Positions 23,137 through 37,400 of a DNA stretch of 64,000 nucleotides are shown here, in pieces. Both the position numbers and the translations under genes were made by a program. The notes beneath the pieces were generated by a model that saw nothing but the letters and a program-made list of their open reading frames with translations, had not been told where the DNA came from and did not search any database. Origin of the DNA: Acanthornis magna (lineage: Eukaryota; Chordata; Aves; Passeriformes; Acanthizidae); NCBI GenBank assembly GCA_036785705.1, contig JAWUZG010000297.1:496001-560000 (forward strand), in the 5' to 3' direction. Positions within the stretch are counted from its first letter, which is position 1. Every line of letters begins with the position of its first letter.

Positions 23137-25054
23137 GCCAGTTTGGCTACAAAGGCAATTCCCTGCTCACAGCTGGGTATGATATGGAGATACCACCAGT
23201 AAAGATTTCTTCAGCTTGTAATCAGTGCTGTGGGACTTAGCACCAGCTGGTAGAGGCTGGTGTCTTCTCACCTCTCTCCAAGCACACTTTCAACAACCGG
23301 GAGAGAGCTGGCCCTCATATTATGCTTTCTGCTGTAATCCTAAAGTATCTGGAGCCCTTCGGTACTTCACTTGACTTCATTCTGGTCTGCTAATTTACTT
23401 GCTCGAGCTCTTGCAAGTCCTGAGAGTGCACACTTAATATCTGAAATACAGCTCTTTGAAATCATGCTGGCAAAATAGATGCACATACTCCTAGCTTGAA
23501 GCAAAAGGGTAACTAACATTCTAAAAGAAAATAAATTTTTAAAAATAGCACAATGCAGGCAGTGCTTTCCTGCTGACAAATGTATAAGACAATGTAGCAG
23601 ACATGCACTTTTGAAATGCAGGTGGGCTTTTATTCCTGGCAGTGCAGTGAGAGAGGTAATTCCAGATGTGGGGGAAACGACACCCCTCAAAAAGGGATTT
23701 GCAATGATATAGCACAGAGGAAGCCTGGAGCAAACTGGCACCATCTAGAAAGCTGGAAGAGAGCCAACCAAATTATGGCCCAGGCTCTTTAGAGCCCTGT
23801 CCCCCCCTTCAGTGGGAACTGCACAGGAAAAGGATGATTGTGAGAGGGTAGATGACAGGAATAGCCTTCATTGCGCATGGAAAGGAGCGTAAATTACAAT
23901 CCCTTGTGCATACAGAGGCAAAACAAGGTTCACAATGCCTTATTATATTAAGCCACATGATGAAAATGATTGTTTACATTGGTTCATTAATGTTTGTACA
24001 GGGCTGTGAACATGCAAAGTGCTAAGTATCAGCACAAGCATCAGTATGGTATCTCAACTTTGACATGTTCATAAGTGTTGTAACAAAAGAAAACACACTT
24101 TACTCCTAACAATTATTGTCCACAAAACATGGTGTTTAGCATTTTGTCTCTATACATCATTTCTGACCACACAAAGTCAGAAAAGGCTATCATTACTGTG
24201 TATTGTTATACTGAGTAATTTATTCTTCCAAAAGACTAAATGTGTGCAATCATCAATAAACTAACAAATTCAACACACTAGACTCACACATTTGGCACTG
24301 CAAGACTCTGCAAGTTCTGTGTTGCTAAAAACACCTTTAGTCAGATTTAGTACAATGCCTTATGTTGTACCGCCTGGTGAAAGGGAGGTTGTTTCTCAGC
24401 TTTCTACTTTATTTTTTTTATTCTTTTGTAACTCTAGCAGACCTCAAATCAACAGGAGGTTTTAGGATTAAGTGCTGAGATCTATTGCCTGAGTGGAGTA
24501 CCTCAGCATCTCAGAAAGGCGGTTTTGTTCGAATGCCAGCTGGAGCAGTAAACTCTATTAACAGAAGAAATATCTGTCCTCATCTCTGCTGAGTGAAAGA
24601 GTGAAAGCAAAGGGGACTGCAAATAAATCTCTCCCCCAGCCTCGGTGCCCTGGCAGGGCAGGCCCTTTCCTCCAGCCAGGCTTTCAGCTGAGCAATACCT
24701 GCTCATTTCCTGGATCAAAGAAAATTCTACAAGGCCTTTCTTGCTGCCCTTTCATATATCCCCCTGCCATCTCCAAAGGCTGGCTGTGTCTCTCTGCCTC
24801 TCCTGGCTGCAGAGGCAGAGCTCACCATGTGAACTTGTCAGCTCTGCTCCAGCAGCTCCTCCTCCAAGGCTTCCCAGTGGCGATCAGGGAAAGGGCAGCC
24901 TGCCCTGTGCCCCAAAGGCATCTGCTGAAAGGGGTCACAGGGGCCAGGGCAGGCTTGCCCTCCCCTTAGCTATAGCCTGTTAGAGGAGCATGTGGCAGGA
25001 AGGGAATTGTTAAACTTCAGGAAGGTTAATAATGAAAAACCCTCGGGGGTTGAG
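23137..25054. other. unique sequence with a GC-richer patch
   Basis: The block 24630-24970 is richer in G+C and has overlapping + strand frames (112-122 codons) without recognisable domains. Otherwise nothing is seen. Confidence 0.45.
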
Positions 25055-25410
25055 ACCAATCTCACTTAATACTTGTATTAATGACTGGCACAAAAGTATA
25101 AAAACAAACAAATAGATTCCCTGAGACCTACATGTCTGGAGGGAGAGTTGGGGGTTCACAGAGCAGGGGCTGGATTATCTGGAAGGGTAATAGAAATGGG
25201 ATGAAATTTAATAGGAGTGTGCAAGGTCAGAAGCTTTGGGACTAATAACAAGACTTTCTGCTATAAACTGTGACGTTGTCAGATGGAGGAGCTGTGTAGG
25301 GAGAAGTATATTTGTAGAATATGGGATGTCTGCAAACCATCAGCCATGAAAAGAGTAAACACATCAGGTGATGTATACTCAGAAGAGTGAAGGAAGATAG
25401 ATTTTCGTGG
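25055..25410 (+). repeat. old CR1-like ORF2 (RT C-terminal) fragment
   Basis: 'aatgactggcacaaaagta', 'agaaatgggatgaaattt', 'gtgcaaggtcagaagcttt' and 'gggactaataacaagac' occur in the order found in the reverse transcriptase end of older CR1 subfamilies of birds and other sauropsids. Frame is lost by indels. The borders are uncertain, and the fragment may continue to about 25560. Confidence 0.6.
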
Positions 25411-28400
25411 TAAATGCTCCTTTGAGAGCTCTTCCTTTGAAATACTATTGACAATGCCAACCATGTTCCAGAAAGAGTCCTTCCAACCAGAACAGCCCCA
25501 GAAATAGGCTGCAAAAACCAGCAAGGCAATGTTCTGATGCAACAGGACTAAACAACCTCACTTTTTACTCTAGCAACACCAGGACAGGAAGGACATACCA
25601 GGCAAATTAAACAGTCCAAACAGTCCACATTATGCTAAAAGATACACAGCTATAGGTTTAAGAAGAAAATAAAAAAGAAGCCTAGCAGAAGATTTCTGGA
25701 AATGTTTCCCCATCAGAATCCCATCATCTTATATGGGGTTTGCAAAGTTCATAGAAAAGTGAAGGTCAGAGGAAAAAATTATGCAACAGGACCCGATTTA
25801 CAGTAAAAAAACTACTACATATACGCTACATATTGGCACCAGATTGTTTTCCAAAACTTTTCTCTGTGTTTCTCTAGAGCAAACTTTCACAAAAATTGTT
25901 TTGTTTGGGATTTTTTAGCGTTGTTGAATAGTGGTGACAAGGTTTTTCCCCTCCATTTCTTGCAAAAGTGCCAATAGCTTTTTCACTTTTCACACTAATG
26001 CTGTAACACTGCATCCCCCAAACACCTGAAGGTACACCTGACAGCTTGTACCTGCTCTACCCCACAGAACCTCTTTGTGAGACAGGAAAGCAAAATGTGC
26101 CTATTCTGCCTTGCTCCAGCTGCCTCCCCCCAGCTGATTGTTACTATCTTTGTGATTTCTAAAAGAGTATGGTGCATTCCTTCAGGCCTGTGCTGTCTGT
26201 CACACTTTCCTAGCCCACCATGAGCCACTTGTAAGAAGTACATCGTCTGCACTGCTGCCCCCACCCAGTTGCCATTGCAGATCCATCCTTTCCCATTGAA
26301 CAAGACCACTCGTTGTAGAGCAGCCCTGTCCTTAGTCTTGCAGCACAGTAACTGCCCGTGGGTTATGCTCAGAGAGAATAAGCATGCAAAATACTAATCA
26401 GGCTGCCAGAATGACCAAACCCTGTGAAAGACAAAATCTGCAACAAGGAGGCCTGAAAAAGTCGTATAAATAAGGCAGCAGCAAGTGTTTTGAGGAATGA
26501 GCTCAAGCAAGTAAAGTGGAATAGAAGAGTTTTCCTGATCTCAAATTCTAAAAGCACCAGGAGCACACGGCTCCTCAGAGCTCTCCCTGTGCCTGACAGT
26601 GATTTCAGGAAGCCAGAAACATCTCATCAATGGTGCTAAGGAAAGCAGGAACGTATTCAGTGTTTTCCTTGACAAGACCCACACACTACAGAAACAGCTG
26701 CTGGGGAGGGACAGTCAACAGCTCAGAGCTCCAGCTTGGATGGTCCACAGAAAAAGCAGAAAAGTAGTTAAATTGAATGGACAGAAAATTATGGCCTTCG
26801 CTTAGAGAAATGTGTCCACAATCCCCTGATAACAAATAGCAAAGGCATTTCTTGAGAAAGCTGTTTGCTCTTGAAAATATTAATTTAATCAGATTAGGTT
26901 TGGTAAACAAACAGAAGAAACAGGAACATTCTTGTCAATTTGAACAATACTGAACTTGAAATATTTCTATGCCCCTAAACCAGCATATTATAGAATGCTA
27001 ATTTTTCCAAGTAGAAAGACAGAAAATTAAAAAATGTTCAGCTCTCCTGGGGAATGGAAGTTCCAGTTTCCAGTCAGCTTTCTCAGTTGTCATGGACAAA
27101 CTTAGGCTTTGGATTGTCCCCATGCTTTAAGTGGGCTCACAGAATTTCTGCCTTTCACTGAGAAGAAAAAAAAGCATTTATTATGTAACTAATAGCAGCA
27201 CTGACCTCCTTTGTCGCACCCTTCCAGGACAGCTTTATTTTGTAGGCTGGAGACAAATGCTCTCTTCGTAAAAGTTAGGTGCCAACTGCTAAGCCATGAA
27301 TAGAAATAAACAAAAAGACATTTACAGACCACAACCCAGAAGAATGATCAGTTCCTCCTTGCGTTATATCTATTACCTAGACTTCACTTTTCTAACAGCA
27401 TCAAACTCAAGCCCAGTGCTCAAAGCTGCATCTAGTTTGTAAGTAAAACAAGCAAAAGCTTGATTTCTCTGGCTCCTTCTGTTAAAGAGCAAAGGTCTTT
27501 TTCACCTGCTCTAGGAGAACCACTTGAAAATTCCAAAGGCCTTAAAAATTTCAATATAAATGAGCTCCAAAAAAAGAAGAGAAACGATTTTCTCACTTCT
27601 TTGAGGTTTGCATGTTAGAATCAGTCTTTCACAATGACTGCATATTAGAAAACTGAAATTGTTGCCAACATGAACTCTACACTTAGATCACAATATGAAT
27701 TAATGAGCTTGCTTTTCACCTTTATCTCCCCCTTCTTCAGTGCTTTCCTCCCTCTCCCAAATAAATGAACCATGTTCCTAATAACGTGCTTGAAAGGAAG
27801 GCTGGGAAATTTAATAATAAAAAGCTCTCTGAAATTAAGTTTCTGGCAGTGCTTTAAAAAAAAGAAAATGTTATTACTTGGTCGTTTGCTTTTCCCCAAA
27901 GCAAATTTCAGTCCTTTGAGGACCGCACAAATATAAAGCAGATCATTTACAAACCTTTTATTCGGCAATTTGCCTGGTCCAAATAATCAACTATAATAGG
28001 AATTGCCAACTGAGTATTTAAAGATTCTAGTATAGGAAGAGAAACTGCACATTGCAGAAAAAGAAAGTTTCTGTCTAAACTATCAAATACTGGACTTTCA
28101 ATGGGGCATAAATTGTTGAGTATGTTGATGTTCACAGGAAATAGAAGGGAGTATTAAGAAGTGAAAACCCAACATTATAATTGCTGGAGTTCTTATCACA
28201 TAAGAAGTTTCCTAATCTCAGCTCTTTTGCATTGGCTGCACTGAAGATGACAAAGAGGAAAATAGTGAGTTTGCCTTAGATTATTCAAGTCCAGAAGCAC
28301 AAATGGGAAAATATTCAGTGACGCAACCCAGACTTTTCCTCTGCTCATGTCTTAGCAAAAGGAATTATCAAAATACTCTTGACAATTTAGGAAACTAAAA

Positions 28401-31400
28401 AATGTCAACTAAATGGGTGAAAACTTAGGAAAACAAATGCAAGGCTAATTCTCTAATTTTGCATCAGCTACAATGTTTTAGGGCTCTTTCTTACATAGGT
28501 CTCAAACTACAGTGTATGAAAATCAGGCTCCACTGAATTTTCTAGGAATTTTCCTGTTGCACTGGGTCAGGACTGTGCTATAATGAAATACACAATTCTG
28601 TCGATTTATTTAGCAAAAGCTAAACTAAGAGCTTAGGATATTGACATACATATCAAGGTCATCTTCCTTGTAAAATAAATATGGGCCAAGAAATTGGATT
28701 TGGAGTTTCAGGTTGAAAACCTGTTAGGTCCTGGCCAAGTTTAAATTTGGACAGATTAAAACTTGGAAATCTATGCAAATGACACCTTGACATTTACAGG
28801 TAGGGAGCTTGTAAAACTATTAATTTTTGACTGAGAAAAGTTGGGAAAAGGCATACATGTATCCGAACCTGATAGCTGGCTCTGGCTTCTATTTTATGGT
28901 TAGTATGTGGTCTATGCAACAACAGCAGAGCATTTAGAGGGATCAAAGGTACAAATTCTGAGCCCTTTTTCACATGCTGAGAAAATTCTACTGGAAACTA
29001 TGTTTTAAAGTGGCCAGGATTTTCAAAAGACTATGAATAATTTCTAAACAGCTTCTTCCAAGTTTAGAAGGAGAAATTATGAAAGAACAGTTATTCTTCA
29101 ATCACTACTTTAAATAAAATTAAAGATTGAGACTATATAAGTGAAATTTTGACCCTAGGAAATAGAAAGAGAAGTTATGCATGCCAGTATTTAAGATTTA
29201 AATTCAAGCACCATTTCAACCTTAATTACCAGATCACTTATTTGATATAAATCATTAATGCAAACCAATATATTTTATTCTTTTACCTTAACTCTAAAAC
29301 TTCTAATCACTTTCTACACACAAAGTTTAGCAATGAAATGTGTATGTAGTATTACTGAAGCATTCCATATAATCTTGATTCTATCTTGATTTCTCTCACA
29401 CATACAGATTTGTGAAAAACAGACATAAAAGATTTTATCTGTGGAACTGTCTTCAACAGCAGTTTTAAAAGAAGAAATCTATGAAGGCTTACAGAAACCT
29501 CCATTTCTCCCACAGGAAATGTTAAGATCTTCTGAATAATTACCAAGAATAAGATTTTTGCATACAGATTTCTGATTCAGCTGCAAGTAAGTTGCTATGA
29601 TGTGGCTGGACAACTCCCTGTGCTTTGAGAACTAGAGGAGGCTTAGAAGCAAAACCTCATCTCCACATTCAGCCTGTTAAGTGCAGAATGGTTAAAAAGC
29701 ATCATCTTCTCCCTTACAAGGACAACATGGAAAGGTGCTTCCCTGCCACCACTGCTGGCACATTTGAAGCCTCACTTTCTCCTACAAATGCCTCTTTCAG
29801 CAAGATCTGTTAGCACAGGCTCTTGGCTGTCTCCTGTATTCCAAGCAGTGTAAAGCATTTCCAAAATTCTTCTGTCTTTTCAGAAGCACAGAAGACACAG
29901 TCTTCTCTGGTTTAGCTTAATTAAAGCAGCTCCCCCTGATAAAAGGTCAGGTTATGCCTTTAAAAGGTTAAATTATGCCACATAATCAAATTAGGTTTTG
30001 TCGTGGACAGGCATAACTAAAGCTGCTTTTTTCTCCCCTCATGAATAGGAATTGTGTATTTATACCAAAAGCGAAAAGAGCTCAGTGAAAACTGACAAAG
30101 TGTGTATAATCCTTGGATGAAGTAGAAAAGCCAGAATCCATAAGCAACTTTATGTAAGAAGGATTCCCAAGTGGAGAATCACATCCTGAATGATGTTACT
30201 TTTCAGAGGTGAAAAAGGAGCAGAGAGATTATCCCTCTACATCTTCTTCACGCCTGGTGTAAAATAAAGTGGGTTTTCTGGAAAAAAAAACAAACCAAAC
30301 CATGTAGCTTATGGATTCACTACTGAGCTAATCCCAGCTGTTCTGGGAGGAGAGATGCTCTGCTCCTGAAAGATAATCATTCATGGCTTCTTGCACCAAG
30401 AGGAACAGAGTTTTTACACACCCTTCCAGAGAGACAACAGGCACCTACAGCTTTACTCAGCTGAAAAGGTCAGAAAATGACCTTCTCTAGTTTTGGAGTG
30501 AATTCTGAATTAAGTAACCAAATACAATCATACAGTGGATTCCACATTTCTGGAGCCTGCTTCTGATGTTCTTCCTAGTTCTGACAAAAAGGGTTTGGCT
30601 GAGAAGAGCCAGATCTGGCCTTTCATTGACAACAGGCTGCATTTCACTTGAGAAGATGCTCCACTCCACCACACATCGCCTGCTTCAACAACAACACAGA
30701 AGCCTGGGAGAAGTGGTACTTGCTCTTACAGCATCATTTGAAGAATTCTCAACAGAAGACAAGCTAGGAGATGCACTGAGGGCATGGAAAAGCCACCAGA
30801 ACATGGCTGTGACGCTGATGTCCCTGAAGAGGGGTGTGCACCACACAGTGGGCTGTACATCCCAGTGCCAGCAGCTCCCTGGGTCTTTGTGTGCCTCAGT
30901 GCCACTGCACAGGGGTGGCTCACCACAGCTCAGCACCCCTCCACCTACTGCAACATTCCTTTCAGTGTTGCTGTCCTACAGGATCACTCTCAAATTGCAG
31001 ACCTTAGACTACCCTGGAAATTGAAATCCTCTGGAGAGTAAGTGCAAAGAGGATTACCTGTGACTCCCACTTCTCACCCAGCTGCACCACCATGGCTCCT
31101 CTGACCTCTGCAGTGGAACACAGGTCACACAGGCAGAACAGCAAAGCACTTTGGGGGCTTATTTTACCTTTTCCTCCCAGGAGAAAGGAAGACAGAGGTA
31201 AGAAACACTACTTGCTAATATTTTTATTCTGACTATACACTTCCCTCCCTCTTCTGGTTTGCGACATTTCGCTGCTGCTGCTGACTGAGGTTTGCCACAC
31301 TTCCCCACAGAGGGGGCAGCACATGTGGGCCAGTCTGGCAAAGACTACCCTCTCCTTGGACACTCATACCCCTCACTCAGCTCAATAGGGCTCTTCTCTC

Positions 31401-34400
31401 CATGACCAGTTTTCATCCTCATCCCCATCCTGCAGCAGGAGCAGTGCAGTGTAATCCCTTACTCTGTGGTGCAAGAAAAATCAGTGCAGCTCATATTGCA
31501 AAGTCCCCAGGCAGCTCTACCTGGGAGCTTTCACACTACACTGCTTGGAGTTTTCATTGCCTTCCTGGCCCCTCGGACACCAGCACCTCAGAGGATTACA
31601 CTGCTGCTCATTCAAGCAATAATAGTGAGTTTCTGGGTAAGCAGAAATGTAATACTTCAGGTGAAAGAGAAGATTTTGAAACAGAAAGTTACTTCACTTG
31701 ACTGAGATGGATGGCATAGCCTTATGTCAATTCCTGTATTTTATCTACAGGAAAGATCACCTCCTACAGTCCTTTAAGAGAGACCTACAGCAACCAACAG
31801 AGAATGGCTGAAGTTAAACACCAGCTTGGTTCTGTGTTTCAGACTTCAGAAAACCTTGGGGTGGCCAATTCAAGAAACAGATCTGAATCCAAAATCCAAA
31901 CCCAGAGTAAAGATGCAAAAAACCTCTGGGGTCCTTGGAGTTCAATGTTCAAGGCATCCTAAAATATCCTAATTGTGGTACTGCTGCTGACAGACACAGA
32001 AGCCGCAGAAAATGTGATCTCTTCATTCAATGCAGTCCTACAGCAACTGAAGCTTTTCTCATCTGCATTTAAGTCAATATCTCTTATAAATCTTTCTACC
32101 CATATATAGAGTGGGGCTACAGATTCAGAACTGCATTTGCATTTATGTGTCTCTTGGTTCCTGGTGTAGATGTAGGAACTTTCCTAGGCTTTCCTGTAAA
32201 TAATCCTTGCAGACAAAACAAAACAACAACAACAACAAAAGGAAAAGTAGCAGTGAAATATTTTCTGTTAATATAAATAGCTTAGGCAAGAGGTTAAGCT
32301 CATTCCTCCCAGAGGATGGGGAGATTCCTCTCTGATTAGATTTCAGTAGAGTAGGAAGCAGAGAATTAGATGATGAGACAACATCTCCCACTCTGGACAG
32401 ACGGAAGTGTTTAAAACATTTTTAAAACATAATGAAATGACTAACAGATTTGGGTTTCAGTTTTTAAAATAATGTACTTAACTTTTAAATGCACCTGAAT
32501 TTCATTCATTGCAGTGCTTAGAAAACATTTATCTTAATACACTCCATCAAACAGTGATAAGCACAATTTCCCTTTTATTAGTGTTGATTTATATTTATGA
32601 ACATTTATCTTAAACACTTCCTTCCCTTCCAATGTTTAAATTTTCTTTATAATTATGTGAACATCTTCTGTATTACAGGTCATCTACACAGAAATTATTT
32701 TTCCTCAAAACATAAATACGAACAATAACCCTGTTTCTGTAAAGATCACTACAAATACCTTGAATCTGTTGAAAACTGAAGCTAAAGCCACAATGTGTAT
32801 TCCTCTTAAGTCCTACATAAGCTGTGAAAACTTTGATTCTTTAGCTCAGCTGACTTAACAAAAACCCCACTAAATCAAACAAACAAAAAAACCCGCATTT
32901 TTTTAAACTATTAGTTCTCTCCTGTGCATGTAACCCAAGATGGCATTTTTGTCAGACAGAGACAGCTGGCAGCAAAGTTGCTTGTCTCTGTTTTGCAGAT
33001 ATTTGTAGTTGCCAGCTATTTGGAAGAGTCCCCAGTCTTGTCTCACAGCAAGTCAGATTGTGTACCCAGCTGGCATCAAGCCACAGCCACTGTGGCAAAC
33101 TGCAAAAGACTCTGAAGAAGGAACAGATTTTCACAGAAAGACCAAAAGAAAGTAATTGGACTATGAAGTGCAAGACAAAAAGTTTAAGGTATTCAGAATG
33201 AAAACCTCTGCAAGTTTTTTTTGGAGCTCTGCATTTCAGAATATCTTCTAGTTGGGATCATCTGTCCTTTCCGTGGGAGTGGTACCAGTGTGCATCTGTG
33301 AAAGCTGTCTAATCCAACCCCCCTGATCACATTAAGAGAATTTGTAGCATGTCCTTGAGCTCTTACCTGATTCTAGACAGAAGACATTTTAATAATAACT
33401 TCTTTAAGACACTCTAAACTTCACAGGACCCTGAACAAACAAAAGTAGTTTTGAAGTAATGCACTTTTGTGGGAACAGCTATAATGAATCTTATATTCTG
33501 ATGAGCTCCTAAAGAGTTAGGACAGAGTAAGGAAATACAGAAATTAATACAGACATATTGATTAATCAGCCTATTTAGCAACAGTTGGGATGGTGAAAAT
33601 GTCCATTCTGCACCCTGGAGAGCACACCCAGCAGTGAGCTCAAAGGGAGCCCCAGCACCAATGTGCCACCAAGGAAGGGACTCAGGTATACCAGGCAGTG
33701 CCTGCTTTGCCTCCACCAGGACTCCTCACAGGGACTTCAGGGATATTTATAGTGGTGTTCAGCACCAGCTGTGCCAGTGTGTGTGCACAAACATTCAGAA
33801 GGAACAGGGAAAGAAACCCCCTACTAGAGCATCATGGATGTAATAACCACTTATTGCAGCAAAGCCACAAACAATTTGAGCAAGCCTTCACCAAAATGCT
33901 ATTATCAAAGCAGGGGCAAGAAGTACACGGCCATAGAAGGGACAGCAGTCATCTAGAAATCACAGGAAACAGAAGGCAGAAAGCCATGAGAACCACACTG
34001 ATGATGGCTAATGAGAACTCAAAGGGAAAAAATTCCAATTCCTCTCCTCATACTTGGCCATATTTTGAGCCACAGCTGCTGATGCTCACTTGCAACACTG
34101 GGGAAAATTATTTTAAAGAAGAAACTTCCAAAACTATGCAACTGTTCCTAGAAATTTTCACTATTTAGCAATGTATAAATCAGAATTACACATCAGCTTT
34201 GCCATTCATACCCTGGATTGTTGTTTCCATGGGCTGTCAAACTGTCTGTCTCTGTACCCTTACTTAGTGATTCACTTGTCACTTGCCTTAAAAGAAAACA
34301 GCTTTAAAATCTTGATTTAACAGGAACAGTAAAAGGAAACACAGAACAGCACATTATGAAAATGCCTTATAAAGCATCTGTTACAAACCTTCAAGTTTAT

Positions 34401-37400
34401 TGCTTAAGGGATGGCAGCAGGTGTCCCATGCCCTGAAGCTGGTGAAAAATCTCTCCTACACTGCAAAGAACACCAGTAGTGTCAGACTCTGAGCATGAGC
34501 ATGGCTCATCAGTTATTTAGCCAATCTAAAAGCCACAAACTTGGGTGTAGTCTAAGAATGAGAGTGCAGATCAGAAGCATGACAAAGACCTTAGCACTCA
34601 TTTGAGAAAATTATTTGAACTCCAAGAATCTCGAAGATAGATCATTTTTTGGTGCCTAATAACTGCTCTAGCATTAAAATGTTAGTTAGCAATGTTTGTT
34701 AGTTGCTTTTGGTTGAGTTCCACTTGTCTTTTTACTGATTCTTTCTCTTCTGCCATAAGATTAGGGTGAGATTAGGACATAATTTGTATGCACTGCTCTG
34801 TTCCCACTTTAGGGATGCCGCAAAGTGAATATTTCTGGATTCTGAAAGAATCAGCTTTAACTCAGAGGGATAGAATTACTGTGGGAGTCCACTTCAGTTT
34901 GTTCTTTGTAGGTATTTCCCTCCTACCCCAGCAGCTTTCATCTGCAGATACTAGCTTTGCTACAGGTAGTAATAGTAGATTTCAACTCCCCTGACCTTCT
35001 TTTCAGCTAGCACCATTTCAGTGTAATTCTTTAAATCCTCCCTCCCTATACTGATGGCCATTTTGGAGTCCTTGGGGCAGGGAGAATGTCTTTAACCAGG
35101 CAGACCTATTCCATACATCTCCCTTTGCCCAACAGTGCTGCACACCCACCTTGCCTTTCCCTTCTTTCCCATCTCCTCTCCTTTCACACACCAAAAACTC
35201 CAAACTGTGCTATGAGAACTAATTTTGATAACTGAACTTTTAAGCCATTTGTAAAACTGAAGCCAGACCGTCCCGTGTGCCCCGCAAAACTTTTTTGCAA
35301 TCATTTCTTCTGCTCCCTCATCCAAGCCACAGACAGGAGTCCAAGACAGATTGCAGGTATTTTCTTTATTTTACATCAACTACTACTGATATTTAAATCG
35401 CACATCATGTTCTCTCTACCACAGGCAGTTTTAGCTGCTCTAGTTGTTTCATGGTCTTGCTTTTACAGAACTTCATGCCCCTGTGGTACTTCACAAGTGA
35501 CTCTGCAGTTTCAGATGAATTTTGTTCGTGCATCCTGCAAAGGCAATTGCAGGCAGTGCACGTGGGGTGCCCAAACCAGAACTACATTCCAACACTCCCA
35601 CACAGCAAGGGAAAAAGGCCAGATCCATCTCTAATTTCCAATCTGCAAATGAAGTATCCTGTTTAACTTTGTGCTATTACATCATTTTCATTACACCATG
35701 CATCATTAAACTTTATAGGAACCTAACAACATTCTGGCTCCAGAAATCTTAAAGGATTGCTAAATGCTGCTGTGGTACTACTTTGCCCAGATTGAAGAGA
35801 GCACAATTTTTTCAAGTTTTCTACCTGATCACACTCAGGATAGATATAATCATGGTTACCAAAAGACATAAAATGACACAAAATTAGTCATTTCTTATTC
35901 CAGACTGCTTGACATTTACTAAATTGGCCTGATTTAAAAGGAAGGAAAAAATTACCTTGAGGGTATCTAAGCTCACAGAGTTATTAGCCTGAGGCTCACT
36001 GAAGAATGGTAACACATTCATTAATTCCTAACATAACAAAATAGTCAAGGTGAAGAACCAGTCTTGAAATCCTCTGCACCCCATTTCTATTTAAACTACT
36101 TACTGTTTATTCACTGCCTGACTGCCCAGCCTGCAACACACTGCCTGCCTCAAAACCCAAAGGGGGCCTGGGGCAGTACAGCTTCACCTTAGCAGACAGC
36201 ATTTGGTAGGACTGCCCCATTGCAGGACTTCTCAGCTGTTGCACTGTACATCAAAAGTGTCTGCACTTTCGATGCCAGAGCAGGATCTAATTTGCCTGCT
36301 TCACAAAAGGTTCTGGAGGAACAGCAGATGAGGAAACACCATGCTTAAGCAATTAAAAAAAAAAAAATCCGACTTTTGCCATTTTCTGTGAAAAGGAAGG
36401 AAGAGAAGAAAGCTATTTTTCTATCAGATTCCTGTTTTTTGGCTACTGATTCTTATCAATTCATTCAGACATTTTTAGGCTGTCCACTGAATCATAAAGG
36501 TCAAAAATTTACATCAAGCAAGAAACATAAATAGAGTTTGCTGAACTTGCCTATCAGTGGGCAGGAAATGATCCTTAGCTCTGTATTTTATTACTGCTGT
36601 GCCCAGATCGGCCGCACACATTTCTGCCACAGCTCTCGAGCACATGTCCCACACGGCTCACCCAAGGCACAGGTCCAGGAAACTGGGCAGTAAATATCTG
36701 AGAGCTCCTAATAAACACAGAAGTGGCAAAAATGACACCTTATTGCAACTGACTGACACTTGTAGCCCCAGAGACAGAGTGAAATTGATGAAAACACCAG
36801 AGTGGCGAGCAGGGCACTAAGAAAACATTTTATTTGGCCAGTCTCTGTGGAAGGGCAAAAAAATAAACTGATAAATGAAAAGATCTCCACTTGATGATCA
36901 GTTATCCCTTGGCCCTGAACCAGTCCAAAAGCTAGGCTAGCTTTATTTCACAATCACAGAAATCATCAGACAGATAGGAAAAGTTTGCTTTACTGTTTTG
37001 ACAAAGTGCTTAAAATTGGATCAGATCATGTTTTCTTCCTGATATTCACTAATGCTCTGCCTGTCTCAAAAACTAAATAAATAAGTAAGGTAATGATCCT
37101 CAGAGAGATTTCACAGAACTGAAACAATGGTGCCCTCTCCTCATCAAAATCCAAGATTTCAGCTGCTGTAATAAAATATTCATTATGATGGTAGTGAACC
37201 CACGACATTCCCTGGCTTATATTCACTAAAAACAATGCCCTAAATTCTATTTAAATACAGTGCTAGAGCAAGAATCTCTTGTGAAAAATTTTAAAATAAA
37301 ATGGAACATAACAAAAAAATCTTGCAGAAAATCTGCTTGTTGCCTGTACACAGTCCGATCTGCTGGCTGAAGAGCAAACCAAACTTTTTCCTTCTATCAG

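Noticed and set aside
30566..31024. 152-codon + strand frame with overlapping minus frames
   Set aside because: No recognisable domain; its composition follows local GC content, and several frames are open at once.
33698..34168. 156-codon + strand frame
   Set aside because: No domain, low-complexity composition and no supporting signals.
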